Origin: Bellilinea sp034411135
GTDB taxonomy: Bacteria; Chloroflexota; Anaerolineae; Anaerolineales; Anaerolineaceae
Reading direction: 5' to 3'
Length of the DNA stretch: 64,000 bases
NCBI GenBank assembly: GCA_034411135.1
Contig: DAOUMN010000021.1
Location: forward strand, 186,001-250,000
Shown here: positions 44,795 through 52,708 of the stretch, in pieces
Numbering within the stretch: the first letter of the stretch is position 1
How the letters are laid out: every line of letters starts with the position of its first letter
Notes under the pieces: model-generated
Told to the model about the DNA's origin: nothing
The model's database searches: none
What the model saw: the letters and a program-made list of their open reading frames with translations, nothing else
Program-made: the position numbers and the translations under genes

Positions 44795-45163
44795 CTAGAC
44801 TTGAATCTGATAATCCTTGACAATGGTACCGTTTTTTACATGTTCGAGCATGATCTGGCGGGCAACATCGGGATTGACTTTCCCGTAGGTGACTTTGGGT
44901 TGGTCACCGACCACAACCTGGACAATCGGCTCTTTTTCACACAAACCAATGCAGCCAGTTTGGGTGACCACCACGCCTTCCAGGTTTTCGGTCTGGATGG
45001 TGTCAAGGATGGTTTTCATTGCGTCGCGCGCTCCAGCGGCAATTCCACAGGTACCCATCCCGACGATGACCTGCACCTGACCGGCAGCGGATTTTACTTT
45101 GCGTTTTTCGAGGGCTTCTTCGCGAATCTTTTTCAAATCTTCAAGGCTTTTTATACTCGGCAT
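44795..45163 (-). CDS. HndB-like thioredoxin-fold [2Fe-2S] ferredoxin
   Basis: A 122-aa small ferredoxin. The cysteines GMGTCGIAAGARD and TQTGCIGLCEKEP match the CX...C and CX3C pattern of thioredoxin-like [2Fe-2S] ferredoxins, including HndB of Desulfovibrio and homologues beside NuoF in clostridial operons. The N-terminus is a charged helix, EDLKKIREEALEKRK. The AGAGGAG site is before the ATG. It lies between an ATPase-fold protein and the HydB-type NuoF, an order close to hndA-hndB-hndC. Confidence 0.9.
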   Translation of the reverse strand: MPSIKSLEDLKKIREEALEKRKVKSAAGQVQVIVGMGTCGIAAGARDAMKTILDTIQTENLEGVVVTQTGCIGLCEKEPIVQVVVGDQPKVTYGKVNPDVARQIMLEHVKNGTIVKDYQIQV

Positions 45164-45212
45164 GGGATTGCTCTCCTCTCAGCGAATGGATGGTGTTTTC
45201 AAAAAAAGTTTT

Positions 45213-45767
45213 TCAACTTACCGGCTCAATTTGGATGGATTGGATGCCGCTTTCCAGCAAATCACGCACAAAGGCTAGCACCAATGGATCGGAAAGGGGT
45301 ACGTCCTCCAGTTCTTTCTTGATGGGAGCGTCGTCAAATTCAAAGGTTTCGTTATTGATGGAATATTCAAACTGCCAGTGAACATGCGGGCTGCCAACCA
45401 GCAGGTGAAGCAACGTGCCGGCCAAGTCACCCAGGGGCATACGGTCGATGTGACTGCGCTGGAATTCCACTTCCACCAGGGTGCCTTTACCTGGATTCGA
45501 GGTGATTTTCAAGTAACCGTTGCATGCTTCAGCGGCGGCTTTCAACAATGGAATCCCCAATCCAACCTTGCGGGTGGTGCGGCTGGTGATAAACGGATCG
45601 GTCACCTGTGCCAGCATGGCTTCATCCATACCTTTGCCGTCATCGCGGACGCTTAAATATAGCCGGTCGGCGGCGGTATCCTCCTGGACGGTGATCTGAA
45701 TGTTTTTTGCGCCGGCGGAAATGCTGTTTTCAGCAATATCCAGTAAATGAAGCGAAAGTTCTCTCAA
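45213..45767 (-). CDS. HATPase_c domain protein (anti-sigma/kinase-like)
   Basis: A 184-aa protein with a GHKL ATP-binding domain: SLHLLDIAENSISAGA (N box), RDDGKGMD (G1), and VGLGIPLLKAAAEA plus GKGTLVEVEF. No histidine-phosphoacceptor helix occurs. The remaining C-terminal part is variable. Homologues sit beside NuoE/HndB/NuoF in many [FeFe]-hydrogenase operons. Its start overlaps the upstream NuoE gene by 4 bases. It may sense ATP or act as a protein kinase for a partner in the same cluster. Confidence 0.88.
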   Translation of the reverse strand: MRELSLHLLDIAENSISAGAKNIQITVQEDTAADRLYLSVRDDGKGMDEAMLAQVTDPFITSRTTRKVGLGIPLLKAAAEACNGYLKITSNPGKGTLVEVEFQRSHIDRMPLGDLAGTLLHLLVGSPHVHWQFEYSINNETFEFDDAPIKKELEDVPLSDPLVLAFVRDLLESGIQSIQIEPVS

Positions 45768-46276
45768 CGAGTCTCCTGTAACGAACGAAGCACCTGCGGA
45801 AACTTATTCGGTTTCAGTCGGCCGACCACTTTTTCATCCACGACTACTGCCGGTGCCTGGCTGCAAGCACCGATGCAGCGGCACACTTCCAGGGTGATTT
45901 CACCATCAGAAGTCGTTTGTCCGGGTTCGATGCCTAATAAAGATTTGGCTTTATCGATCAATTGCGGCATACCACCCACGTAACAAGCGGTACCCATGCA
46001 AAACTTGATAACATGTTTACCCCGTGGGGTGGTGGTGAAGAAGGAGTAAAATGACACGACGCCGTGAACTGAGCTGACTGGAACATGCAGACAATCGGCA
46101 ACATATTGTTGCATGGCTTCGGAAATGAACCCAATCTGGTTTTGCAGCTCGTTCAATATCACCATGGTAGCACCGGGCAGGTTTCGGTTTCGGGCGATGA
46201 TTTCGTCGATAGCCAATTTCTGTTCGGGGTTGACCAGCGGGTCATTGGCTGGAATGGTTCGTTTTATGTTCAGCAT
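45764..46276 (-). CDS. NuoE-like [2Fe-2S] subunit (HydC/HndA type)
   Basis: A 170-aa thioredoxin-fold subunit of the bifurcating hydrogenase. The cluster site is formed by FCMGTACYVGG and VCRCIGACSQAP, and the N-terminal helical region has GATMVILNELQNQIGFIS. A GGAG site precedes the ATG. Gene order is NuoE, ATPase, HndB-like, NuoF. The 140 bases before it (46277-46416) may hold a promoter, but I see no convincing pair of boxes; a short AACCC/GGGTT hairpin is present. Confidence 0.94.
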   Translation of the reverse strand: MLNIKRTIPANDPLVNPEQKLAIDEIIARNRNLPGATMVILNELQNQIGFISEAMQQYVADCLHVPVSSVHGVVSFYSFFTTTPRGKHVIKFCMGTACYVGGMPQLIDKAKSLLGIEPGQTTSDGEITLEVCRCIGACSQAPAVVVDEKVVGRLKPNKFPQVLRSLQETR

Positions 46277-46416
46277 GCGTATCTCCGCAAAATTTGGATG
46301 AAATTGGTAAAATTAGCCTTGACTGATCCATTCAAAAGTGTAACCCGAAGGGTTTAAAACCGTAATTACCAAATGTCATCATTCCTTGTGAAAGTTGTAA
46401 CAATAGAAGTCGAGGA

Positions 46417-47178
46417 TCAGGGCATAGGCAGAATAGTTCCAGATAGGATGCGGTGCGAACGTCCTTGTTCACCGCGTAACGATTGACGAATTTCCGCAAT
46501 TGTGGGGGCTTGAAGGGAGAATTGGTTAAGACCAAGTATTTCATCCAGGCGGTGGGCATCCCCGCTTTGGATAAGTGGAAAGCCAGCCAGGAATGGATAT
46601 ATTTTAACCGCATCGGCTGGTTTCATGTGCCTGGAAAGTTCCAAAGCTTCAAGCGGAATTTCAGCCGGCGGTAAGCCGAGGATAGGCAATAAGCCGTTTG
46701 CGTTGCGGTTGATATGGGCAGGGATGAACAATCCGCCCAAACTGGTAACGGCTTGCCAGGCTTGTTCGAGACTCAGGTCAACTGAATTGAGCAGCAGCCG
46801 TTCCTCGCGGGCGAGAAAGTCGCCATTTTCATCCACGATTAGCTGATCGCCAAAGTAATCCGGGCGGTTGGGCATGGCCGGTAAATGCGCGTCCACAATT
46901 GCCTGCCATGCAAATGCCTGCTCGATCGTATCAAATAGGCACAACGAGTGGACTTCTTCGCGGGTTTGCACTTCCATTCCAGGTAGCACGGTTAGCCCGC
47001 TGCCCGTAGCAGCGGTTTGCACCGCTTGAACATTGGCTGTAGCATTGTGGTCGGTGACCGCGATGAGATTGATGCCTTTTTCAAGGCAATCCATAACGAT
47101 CAGCGGAGGCAGCATCTCGATTTCCGCACAGGGTGAAAGGACAGTATGAAGATGCAGTTCCGCCCGATAGATTTTCAC
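46417..47178 (-). CDS. PHP-domain metal-dependent phosphoesterase
   Basis: A 253-aa protein of the PHP family. Metal-binding motifs are RAELHLHTVLSPC, AVTDHNAT, the conserved glutamate in LPGMEVQT, FIPAHINR and QSGDAHRLDE. A GTG at 47176-47178 is favoured over one five codons earlier because GGAG is at good distance and PHP proteins start just before the first His motif. PHP genes of this type recur in [FeFe]-hydrogenase loci; their function there is not established, although hydrolysis of a nucleotide or a phosphate on a regulator is often proposed. It lies 43 bases after the first DRTGG gene. Confidence 0.87.
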   Translation of the reverse strand: MKIYRAELHLHTVLSPCAEIEMLPPLIVMDCLEKGINLIAVTDHNATANVQAVQTAATGSGLTVLPGMEVQTREEVHSLCLFDTIEQAFAWQAIVDAHLPAMPNRPDYFGDQLIVDENGDFLAREERLLLNSVDLSLEQAWQAVTSLGGLFIPAHINRNANGLLPILGLPPAEIPLEALELSRHMKPADAVKIYPFLAGFPLIQSGDAHRLDEILGLNQFSLQAPTIAEIRQSLRGEQGRSHRILSGTILPMP

Positions 47179-47221
47179 CAGGACTTGCTCCACAAGTAAA
47201 CCAAGCGAAGAATCTTGCGAA

Positions 47222-47560
47222 TCAACGAATACCCAGCTCCCACAATTTGCCGACCACTTTGTAGGTATCCTCTGTGCTGGAAATCAAAGTAATGCCTTCT
47301 TCGTTGGCTTTGCGGATGGTGGCTTCGTCCGGCTGGGCATTTTCGGTGATGATGACAGCGCTCAAATCCAGCAAGGCAGCCACGGCAACGATATTACCGT
47401 GCGCTTGCAAGGTAATCCACAGACCTCCTTTTGCAGCGCCGGTCATAACGCAACTGAGCAGGTCGGCAGCATAGCCGCTTGTCGGTTGAATCTGATCGAA
47501 GGGTTTATCTTCGGTCAATACGGTCAGATTCAAGGTTTGGATGATTTGGGCAAGGTTCAT
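47222..47560 (-). CDS. DRTGG-domain protein (first copy)
   Basis: A 112-aa single DRTGG domain. The pattern NLAQIIQTLNLTVLT, GYAADLLSCVMTGA, the Leu/Val core and EEGITLISSTEDTYKVVGKLWELGI is typical of the family, which is found with CBS domains and phosphotransacetylases. The ATG at 47560 overlaps the CBS gene stop by 4 bases and has GGAGGAAAAA before it. It is thought to bind a nucleotide or partner protein; the ligand is not known. Pairs with the second copy at 48585. Confidence 0.85.
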   Translation of the reverse strand: MNLAQIIQTLNLTVLTEDKPFDQIQPTSGYAADLLSCVMTGAAKGGLWITLQAHGNIVAVAALLDLSAVIITENAQPDEATIRKANEEGITLISSTEDTYKVVGKLWELGIR

Positions 47561-48564
47561 AATTTTTCCTCCGGTGATTTGCCTGCATGACCCTCTCCAA
47601 CGGTATCCTCTTTTTGTAAAAAGATTTTCATGCGTAGGCGGGTACCTTTTCCCCACACCGATTCGAGTTTCATAATGTCAACACAACGAGAGATGTTGAC
47701 CAGACCCATGCCAGCGCCAAACCCCAGTTCGCGCACCTTTTCGCTGGCTGTGGAGTACCCGGGTTTCATGGCAAGCTCAACGTCCTGAATACCCGGACCG
47801 CTATCGTAAACATCGATGGATATCTGGTGTGGCTCGATTTCAACGCGGATCACGCCGCCTTCGGTGGTGTGGATGATTAGGTTCATCTCCGCTTCGTAGG
47901 TGGCGATGCCACAGCGCCGTGCAATTTGCGGATTGGCACCCATACGGCTCAATGCACGTTTGATCTTGGAAGAGGCTTCCCCGCCGTGGGTGAAATCGCC
48001 GGCGGTGATGTTGTAACGCAAGATCAGACTGGTACGTTCTGATGAAATATCCTCGAACAGGTGCGATGCTCGGTAACGGCGCACTTCTTCGGTTTGGTAA
48101 TCTTGTTGCAGCGCCTTGAGGAGACCACGGGTGATATCGCCTTTGGTCAGTATGCCGATAAGATTATCATTTTTATCCACTACTGGCAGCCTGCCAACCT
48201 TGGTGCTGACGAACATTTTTAATGCTTCGACTACTGGGTCTTTTCCCTTAACAGTGAAGGGGTCGCGGGTCATATATTTTTCAATCGGCGAAGCCAGATC
48301 CGCGAGGGTCAAACAACGGATCAGGTCTTCGATGCTGACGATACCGATCAATCGACCTTCTTCGATGATCGGAGCGCCAGAAATTCGCGCCTGGCGGAAT
48401 TGTTCCAGGACGGTTTCCATTTTCATATCAGCGGTCATGGTGATGGGATTGGGAGTCATTACCTCCTGGACTTTAATTTCGTAAGCCAGTTCCTCGACCC
48501 GGGTAATGTTTTCTGCTTCCTGGTCGCTGATAAGGCGCGATTTTCTCAACGAGGGTTGGTCCAT
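47557..48564 (-). CDS. CBS-pair and HATPase fusion protein
   Basis: A 335-aa fusion. Two CBS domains (about 32-90 with VMTPNPITMTADMKMETVL and 95-150 with MTRDPFTVKGKDPVVEAL) form an adenine-nucleotide or SAM-binding Bateman module. The C-terminal half is an anti-sigma/HATPase fold with EAEMNLIIHTTEGG, VYDSGPGI and GFGAGMGLVNISR. Thus a nucleotide-sensing input is joined to an ATP-binding output. It overlaps the DRTGG gene by 4 bases. A similar arrangement is found near [FeFe]-hydrogenases. Its natural partner might be a sigma factor or the other HATPase at 45213. Confidence 0.9.
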   Translation of the reverse strand: MDQPSLRKSRLISDQEAENITRVEELAYEIKVQEVMTPNPITMTADMKMETVLEQFRQARISGAPIIEEGRLIGIVSIEDLIRCLTLADLASPIEKYMTRDPFTVKGKDPVVEALKMFVSTKVGRLPVVDKNDNLIGILTKGDITRGLLKALQQDYQTEEVRRYRASHLFEDISSERTSLILRYNITAGDFTHGGEASSKIKRALSRMGANPQIARRCGIATYEAEMNLIIHTTEGGVIRVEIEPHQISIDVYDSGPGIQDVELAMKPGYSTASEKVRELGFGAGMGLVNISRCVDIMKLESVWGKGTRLRMKIFLQKEDTVGEGHAGKSPEEKL

Positions 48565-48584
48565 ACGTCTCCGCGTGTGTTCTG

Positions 48585-48962
48585 TTATTCAGCGAAACAA
48601 TCGTGGTCTGTGACGGGGCGCTCCAGGCACGCCAACCCAGACTGATATAACACTCCACAAGTCTGGAACATTCCAAACGGGGTGGAAATCAAAGGAATAT
48701 CCTCGGCTTCGGCAAGCGCAATTGTCTCTGCCGGTGGGGTCTTTCCGCGTACCAGGATGATGGCAACCACATCTGCCATCATGGCCGTGCGCACAACTTG
48801 CGGGTTGCATAATCCGGACAACAGCACGGCTTGAGGTTGGAGGGAAGCCAGTACATCGCTCATTAAATCTGCACCGCCCGCGCCTTTGATTTCGATATCA
48901 AGATTTACTTTGGGGTTAAGCACTTTCCCGTTGATTTTTTGAATGATCTCAGTAAGTTTCAT
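48585..48962 (-). CDS. DRTGG-domain protein (second copy)
   Basis: A 125-aa DRTGG domain protein and the first gene of the hydrogenase series. It shares with the other copy LTEIIQKINGKVLNP, LMSDVLASLQPQAVLLSGL, DVVAIILVRGK and a region like EDIPLISTPFGMFQTCGVLY. The start MKLTEI at 48962 has an AGG at proper distance; an ATG two codons earlier is too close. Upstream, 48963-49225 (263 bases) separates it from the divergent hisS and must hold the promoters, but no strong boxes were found. Confidence 0.84.
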   Translation of the reverse strand: MKLTEIIQKINGKVLNPKVNLDIEIKGAGGADLMSDVLASLQPQAVLLSGLCNPQVVRTAMMADVVAIILVRGKTPPAETIALAEAEDIPLISTPFGMFQTCGVLYQSGLACLERPVTDHDCFAE

Positions 48963-49225
48963 GTCCATGCCTGTTTCTTGGGGGTTTTCCTGTGAGTTTC
49001 GTCCGGTTGAATTGTGAAAATATCTAGTCAACATTAGCATAATCCGACCAAAATGATTAGTGTTAAATTTCCTGATGTGAAAGTCTGATTGTCACTATGA
49101 CGAGGTGAAAACTTAACCCGGGAGAAAATAATGCGCTTTGAATGCTTGGCAGAGTCAACTCGTGTTAAAATCAATCCGGGCAGTCTGCAGCTGAGCTGCT
49201 TATTACGGTCAAGGACACAGGAAAT

Positions 49226-50497
49226 ATGGACAAGATTATTGCTTCAGTCAAAGGGACGCGCGATTTTTACCCGGAAGAGATGGCAATCCGTGCCTGGTTA
49301 TACAGCCTGCTTCGCGAGGTTTCTGAATCCTTTGGTTATCAGGAATACGACGCCCCTTTTTTGGAAAAAATTGACTTGTATGCTGCAAAATCCGGTGAAG
49401 AATTGGTCAAGGAACAAGCATTTGTCTTCCCGGACCGCGGCGGTGACCTGATCACCCTGCGCCCGGAATTAACCCCATCGCTGGCGCGCATGGTGGCCCA
49501 GCGCCAGCAGCAACTGGCGTATCCCTTGCGCTGGTGGTCTTTTGGACCTTTTTGGCGTTACGAACGCCCGCAAAAGGGGCGCACGCGCGAATTTTTCCAG
49601 TGGAATGTGGATTTGATCGGTTCAAATTCACCGGAGTCGGACGCCGAATTGGTGGCTGTGTGTGCTGCGTTTTTCCAGAAAACCGGGCTGACACCTCGTC
49701 AGGTGCGCATTGACGTTAACGATCGACGTCTGATGGATTCGGAGCTATCGAAACTCGGAATCAGTCAGCCTGAATTAAAAAAGATCACTTTTCGCTTAAT
49801 CGACCGTCGTGACAAGATGCACGTTGAGGATTGGGCGGCTTATGCGCGGGAATGCGGAATAACGGATGAACAGTTGAAAGGATTGGAAGGCATTCTTAAT
49901 GAGCGCGACTTATGGAAAAACTCGCCGGAATTGACCCGCTTTTTTACCGCTCTGGACGCGCTTGGTGCACGAGAGTATGTGCAGTACAACCCGCGGGTGA
50001 TTCGCGGACTGGAATATTACACCGCTACAGTGTTCGAGGCGTACGATCTCGACCGTGATGGGCGGGCGATTCTTGGCGGTGGGCATTATGACAATCTGGT
50101 AGAAGACGTCGGCGGAAATCCGCTACCGGGGGTGGGATTTGCTATGGGGGATGTGATGATCGGGTTGGTGCTGCAGAAATACGGCTGCCTGCCGCCGATG
50201 CGCAATTCCCCGGCGGATGTGTTGGTGACGGTTTTCGATGATAGCCTGATGACCCATTCTCAGCAGGTTGCCGCACAAATCCGCAGCAGTGGGCTGAAAA
50301 CGATCTGCTTCACCGAAACGGTGCGCCTGCCGCGCCAGTTAAAATATGCAGACAGGATGGGCATTCGCTTTGTGATTATAGCGGGGCCGGACGAAGTATC
50401 GGCAGGTAATGTGACCATCAAGGACCTGAAACAAGGCGAGCAACTGACTGTATCCGTCGCAAATGCCGCTGCAGCGCTGAGGAAAATGCTTGCCTAA
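49226..50497 (+). CDS. hisS: histidyl-tRNA synthetase
   Basis: Class II aminoacyl-tRNA synthetase, 423 aa. Motif 1 lies around VKGTRDFYPEEMAIR and the following helix, motif 2 is FGPFWRYERPQKGRTREFFQWN, quoted here only in its parts FWRYERPQKGR and REFFQ, and the His-specific loop is RGLEYYTATVFE. Motif 3 is in LPGVGFAMGDV. The C-terminal anticodon-binding domain (about 330-423) is complete. CAGGAAAT precedes the ATG. Directly after it comes the tRNA-His gene, its own substrate. HisZ is unlikely because the catalytic loops and anticodon domain are both present. Confidence 0.95.
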   Translation: MDKIIASVKGTRDFYPEEMAIRAWLYSLLREVSESFGYQEYDAPFLEKIDLYAAKSGEELVKEQAFVFPDRGGDLITLRPELTPSLARMVAQRQQQLAYPLRWWSFGPFWRYERPQKGRTREFFQWNVDLIGSNSPESDAELVAVCAAFFQKTGLTPRQVRIDVNDRRLMDSELSKLGISQPELKKITFRLIDRRDKMHVEDWAAYARECGITDEQLKGLEGILNERDLWKNSPELTRFFTALDALGAREYVQYNPRVIRGLEYYTATVFEAYDLDRDGRAILGGGHYDNLVEDVGGNPLPGVGFAMGDVMIGLVLQKYGCLPPMRNSPADVLVTVFDDSLMTHSQQVAAQIRSSGLKTICFTETVRLPRQLKYADRMGIRFVIIAGPDEVSAGNVTIKDLKQGEQLTVSVANAAAALRKMLA

Positions 50498-50518
50498 GCA
50501 CGGAGGCTGTGATAAAAT
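50490..50518 (+). promoter_or_regulatory. promoter of tRNA-His
   Basis: TTGCCT (50490-50495) overlaps the end of hisS; TAAAAT (50513-50518) follows after 17 bases. Transcription should start about 8 bases before the tRNA. Confidence 0.6.
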
Positions 50519-50532
50519 CTGCCGTGCTCTAT

Positions 50533-50605
50533 GGTGCCAGTAGCTCAACGGCAGAGCGCCACACTGTGGATGTGGATGTTGTGGGTTCGAAACCCATCTG
50601 GCACC
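50533..50605 (+). tRNA. tRNA-His (GTG)
   Basis: All cloverleaf arms pair: acceptor GTGCCAG/CTGGCAC, D arm GCTC/GAGC, anticodon stem CCACA/TGTGG with loop CTGTGGA (anticodon GTG), T arm GTGGG/CCCAT with loop TTCGAAA. The base before position 1 is G and position 73 is C, the G-1:C73 pair that identifies tRNA-His. CCA is not fully encoded. Own promoter upstream and terminator 4 bases downstream. Confidence 0.97.
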
Positions 50606-50608
50606 CCT

Positions 50609-50637
50609 AAAAAAACACCCGCACAGGGTGTTTTTTT
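50609..50637. terminator. bidirectional terminator between tRNA-His and the peptide transporter operon
   Basis: Stem ACACCC/GGGTGT with a 5-base loop, A-rich on the left and seven T on the right. It serves tRNA-His on the plus strand and the oppF-like gene on the minus strand, whose stop codon it overlaps. Confidence 0.85.
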
Positions 50638-51646
50638 ATGTCATGAACTCTTCGCCGTAATGACAGGCCACCTGGTGGCCAGGTGCCAGTTCGCGCAGCT
50701 GCGGCTCATCAACCGCGCAATTGGGACGGGCAAACGGGCAGCGTGGGTGAAAGCGACAGCCTTTAGGCGGGTTGAGTGGGCTGGGTACATCCCCTGGCAG
50801 AATCATGCGCTTACGGCGCAGATGGGGATTAGGAATGGGAATGGCAGACATCAGCGCCTGGGTGTACGGATGGAGTGGCAGTCGGAACAGGTCGTCGCGG
50901 CTGGCAAGCTCAACGATTTTGCCCAGATACATCACGGCTACCCGGTCGGATATGTGTTCCACCACAGCCAGGTTATGGGCAACAAACAGGTAGGTTAAAC
51001 CAAACTCGCGTTGCAGGCTGCGTAAAATATTTAATACCTGTGCTTGAATGGATACATCCAGCGCGGAGACTGGCTCGTCCAGGACGATGAACTTGGGCTG
51101 TAGGATCAAAGCGCGGGCAATACCAATACGCTGGCGCTGCCCACCGGAAAATTCGTGTGGGTAGCGCATGGCGTGATAGTCTTCCAAGCCAACTTTTTTT
51201 AATACTGCCAACACTCGTTCGAAGCGTTCTTGCTGGCTGCCGATGTTGTGAATATTCAAACCCTCGGCGATTGATTCGCCAATAGGCAGACGTGGATCGA
51301 GCGACGAGTAGGGGTCCTGAAAGACAATTTGTAAATTGCGGCGCATTTCCTTGGCGCCGTTGCCTTTCAGGTTCATGATGTCTACACCATCGAACAAGAC
51401 GCTGCCGCTGGTGGCTTTGATCAAGCCAAGCATGGTGTGCCCAACGGTGGTTTTTCCGCAACCAGATTCGCCGACCAGACCGAGCGTTTCGCCGCGCTTA
51501 ATTGAAAAGCTAACCCCATCCACAGCCTTGACCTGGGCAACAACCCGCTTCAGTATACCGCCGTAAACCGGGTAATATTTGACCAGGTCTTTGACCACAA
51601 CCAGATCGGGCACAGATAATTGGCTTTGCGTGTTCGTTATGTTCAT
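50636..51646 (-). CDS. oligopeptide/dipeptide ABC transporter ATPase (OppF/DppF type)
   Basis: A 336-aa ATPase of a peptide importer. Walker A GESGCGKTT, signature FSGGQRQRIGIARAL and Walker B FIVLDEPVSALDVSI are clear. The C-terminal OppF extension contains the cysteines RFHPRCPFARPNC, a feature that in Opp/Dpp ATPases can hold an Fe-S cluster. It is last of oppB-C-D-F and ends in a bidirectional terminator. Paired with the OppD-type gene, 19 bases upstream. Confidence 0.95.
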   Translation of the reverse strand: MNITNTQSQLSVPDLVVVKDLVKYYPVYGGILKRVVAQVKAVDGVSFSIKRGETLGLVGESGCGKTTVGHTMLGLIKATSGSVLFDGVDIMNLKGNGAKEMRRNLQIVFQDPYSSLDPRLPIGESIAEGLNIHNIGSQQERFERVLAVLKKVGLEDYHAMRYPHEFSGGQRQRIGIARALILQPKFIVLDEPVSALDVSIQAQVLNILRSLQREFGLTYLFVAHNLAVVEHISDRVAVMYLGKIVELASRDDLFRLPLHPYTQALMSAIPIPNPHLRRKRMILPGDVPSPLNPPKGCRFHPRCPFARPNCAVDEPQLRELAPGHQVACHYGEEFMT

Positions 51647-51665
51647 CTGGGCTGCCTCTTTTCAG

Positions 51666-52691
51666 TTATGGTTTCAACGGCGCGCGGTGATTTTCACCGT
51701 CTTGATATAGCCAGCAACGTACCTGGTGGTCGTTGCGCTCAATGGCTTGTAAGTCCGGCTCCACGAGCTGACAGATTTCCAATTGGTGCTGCTCGCGCGC
51801 CAGGCAGCGCGGGGCAAACCGGCAACCGGGTGGTAGATCGACAAGATTTGGTACATTTCCTGGTATGGTGGCTAATTCTTCTTTGATCTGCCCCAAAACC
51901 GGCACCGATTCGATCAAGCCCTGCGTGTAGGGATGCAGAGCGCGGTTGAAGAGCGTGTCCACATTGGCTTGCTCAACGATCCGTCCAGCGTACATGACTG
52001 CTACTCGATCCGCCATCTCAGCGATTACTCCCAGGTCGTGAGTAATCAGGATAACCGCTGTACCGGTGCGGGTGCGCAATTCGCGGATCAGGTCGAGGAT
52101 TTGCGCCTGGATGGTTACGTCAAGGGCGGTGGTTGGTTCGTCGGCGATAAGCAATTGCGGGTTCAATGCCAGCGCCATGGCGATCATCACCCGCTGCGCT
52201 TGCCCGCCGGACATCTCGTGGGGATAAGCATTGATCTTGCGGCTGGCATCGGGAATACCGACCAATTGAAGCAACTCCAATGCGCGGGCATATAGTTCCT
52301 GTTTATTTAACGTACTGTGGATTTTGAGCACTTCAATGATCTGCTCGCCGATATTGAATACTGGATTCAGACTCGATTGGGGTTGCTGGAAAATCATTGA
52401 AATTTGATTGCCGCGCACCTGCGCCATCTCTTTTTCGGGAATTTCGAGCAAATTTCTGCTTCCAAACCGAATGCGCCCCTCCAGGATTTTTCCGGGCGAT
52501 TCAATCAGACGCATGATTGAGAGGGAGGTAACACTCTTTCCACAGCCAGATTCGCCAACCAATCCGAGCACCTCGCCAGGGTACACTTCAAAATCCACAC
52601 CGTCAACGGCTTTGACAATGCCGTCGTCAGTGTAATAGTAGGTTTTTAGGTTTTGAACTTCCAAAAGCGGGGGAGAATTTCGATTGGTCAT
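51666..52691 (-). CDS. oligopeptide/dipeptide ABC transporter ATPase (OppD/DppD type)
   Basis: A 341-aa ATPase, partner of the next gene. Walker A GESGCGKS, signature MSGGQAQRVMIAMAL, Walker B LLIADEPTTALDVTI and the C-terminal cysteine motif CRFAPRCLAREQHQLEIC. The motif keeps four cysteines and probably a cluster. It follows the OppC-type permease by 17 bases. Confidence 0.95.
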   Translation of the reverse strand: MTNRNSPPLLEVQNLKTYYYTDDGIVKAVDGVDFEVYPGEVLGLVGESGCGKSVTSLSIMRLIESPGKILEGRIRFGSRNLLEIPEKEMAQVRGNQISMIFQQPQSSLNPVFNIGEQIIEVLKIHSTLNKQELYARALELLQLVGIPDASRKINAYPHEMSGGQAQRVMIAMALALNPQLLIADEPTTALDVTIQAQILDLIRELRTRTGTAVILITHDLGVIAEMADRVAVMYAGRIVEQANVDTLFNRALHPYTQGLIESVPVLGQIKEELATIPGNVPNLVDLPPGCRFAPRCLAREQHQLEICQLVEPDLQAIERNDHQVRCWLYQDGENHRAPLKP

Positions 52692-52708
52692 TGTGGAGTA
52701 TTCCTGAT

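Noticed and set aside
49131..49451. Possible 106-codon gene or leader peptide before hisS, with a good GGGAG site
   Set aside because: It overlaps hisS by over 200 bases in another frame, and its sequence changes character at the hisS start. At most its first codons could be a leader peptide; no His-rich run supports attenuation.
50531..50998. Open frame running through the tRNA-His gene
   Set aside because: It crosses a tRNA and a terminator and is antisense to the OppF-type gene.
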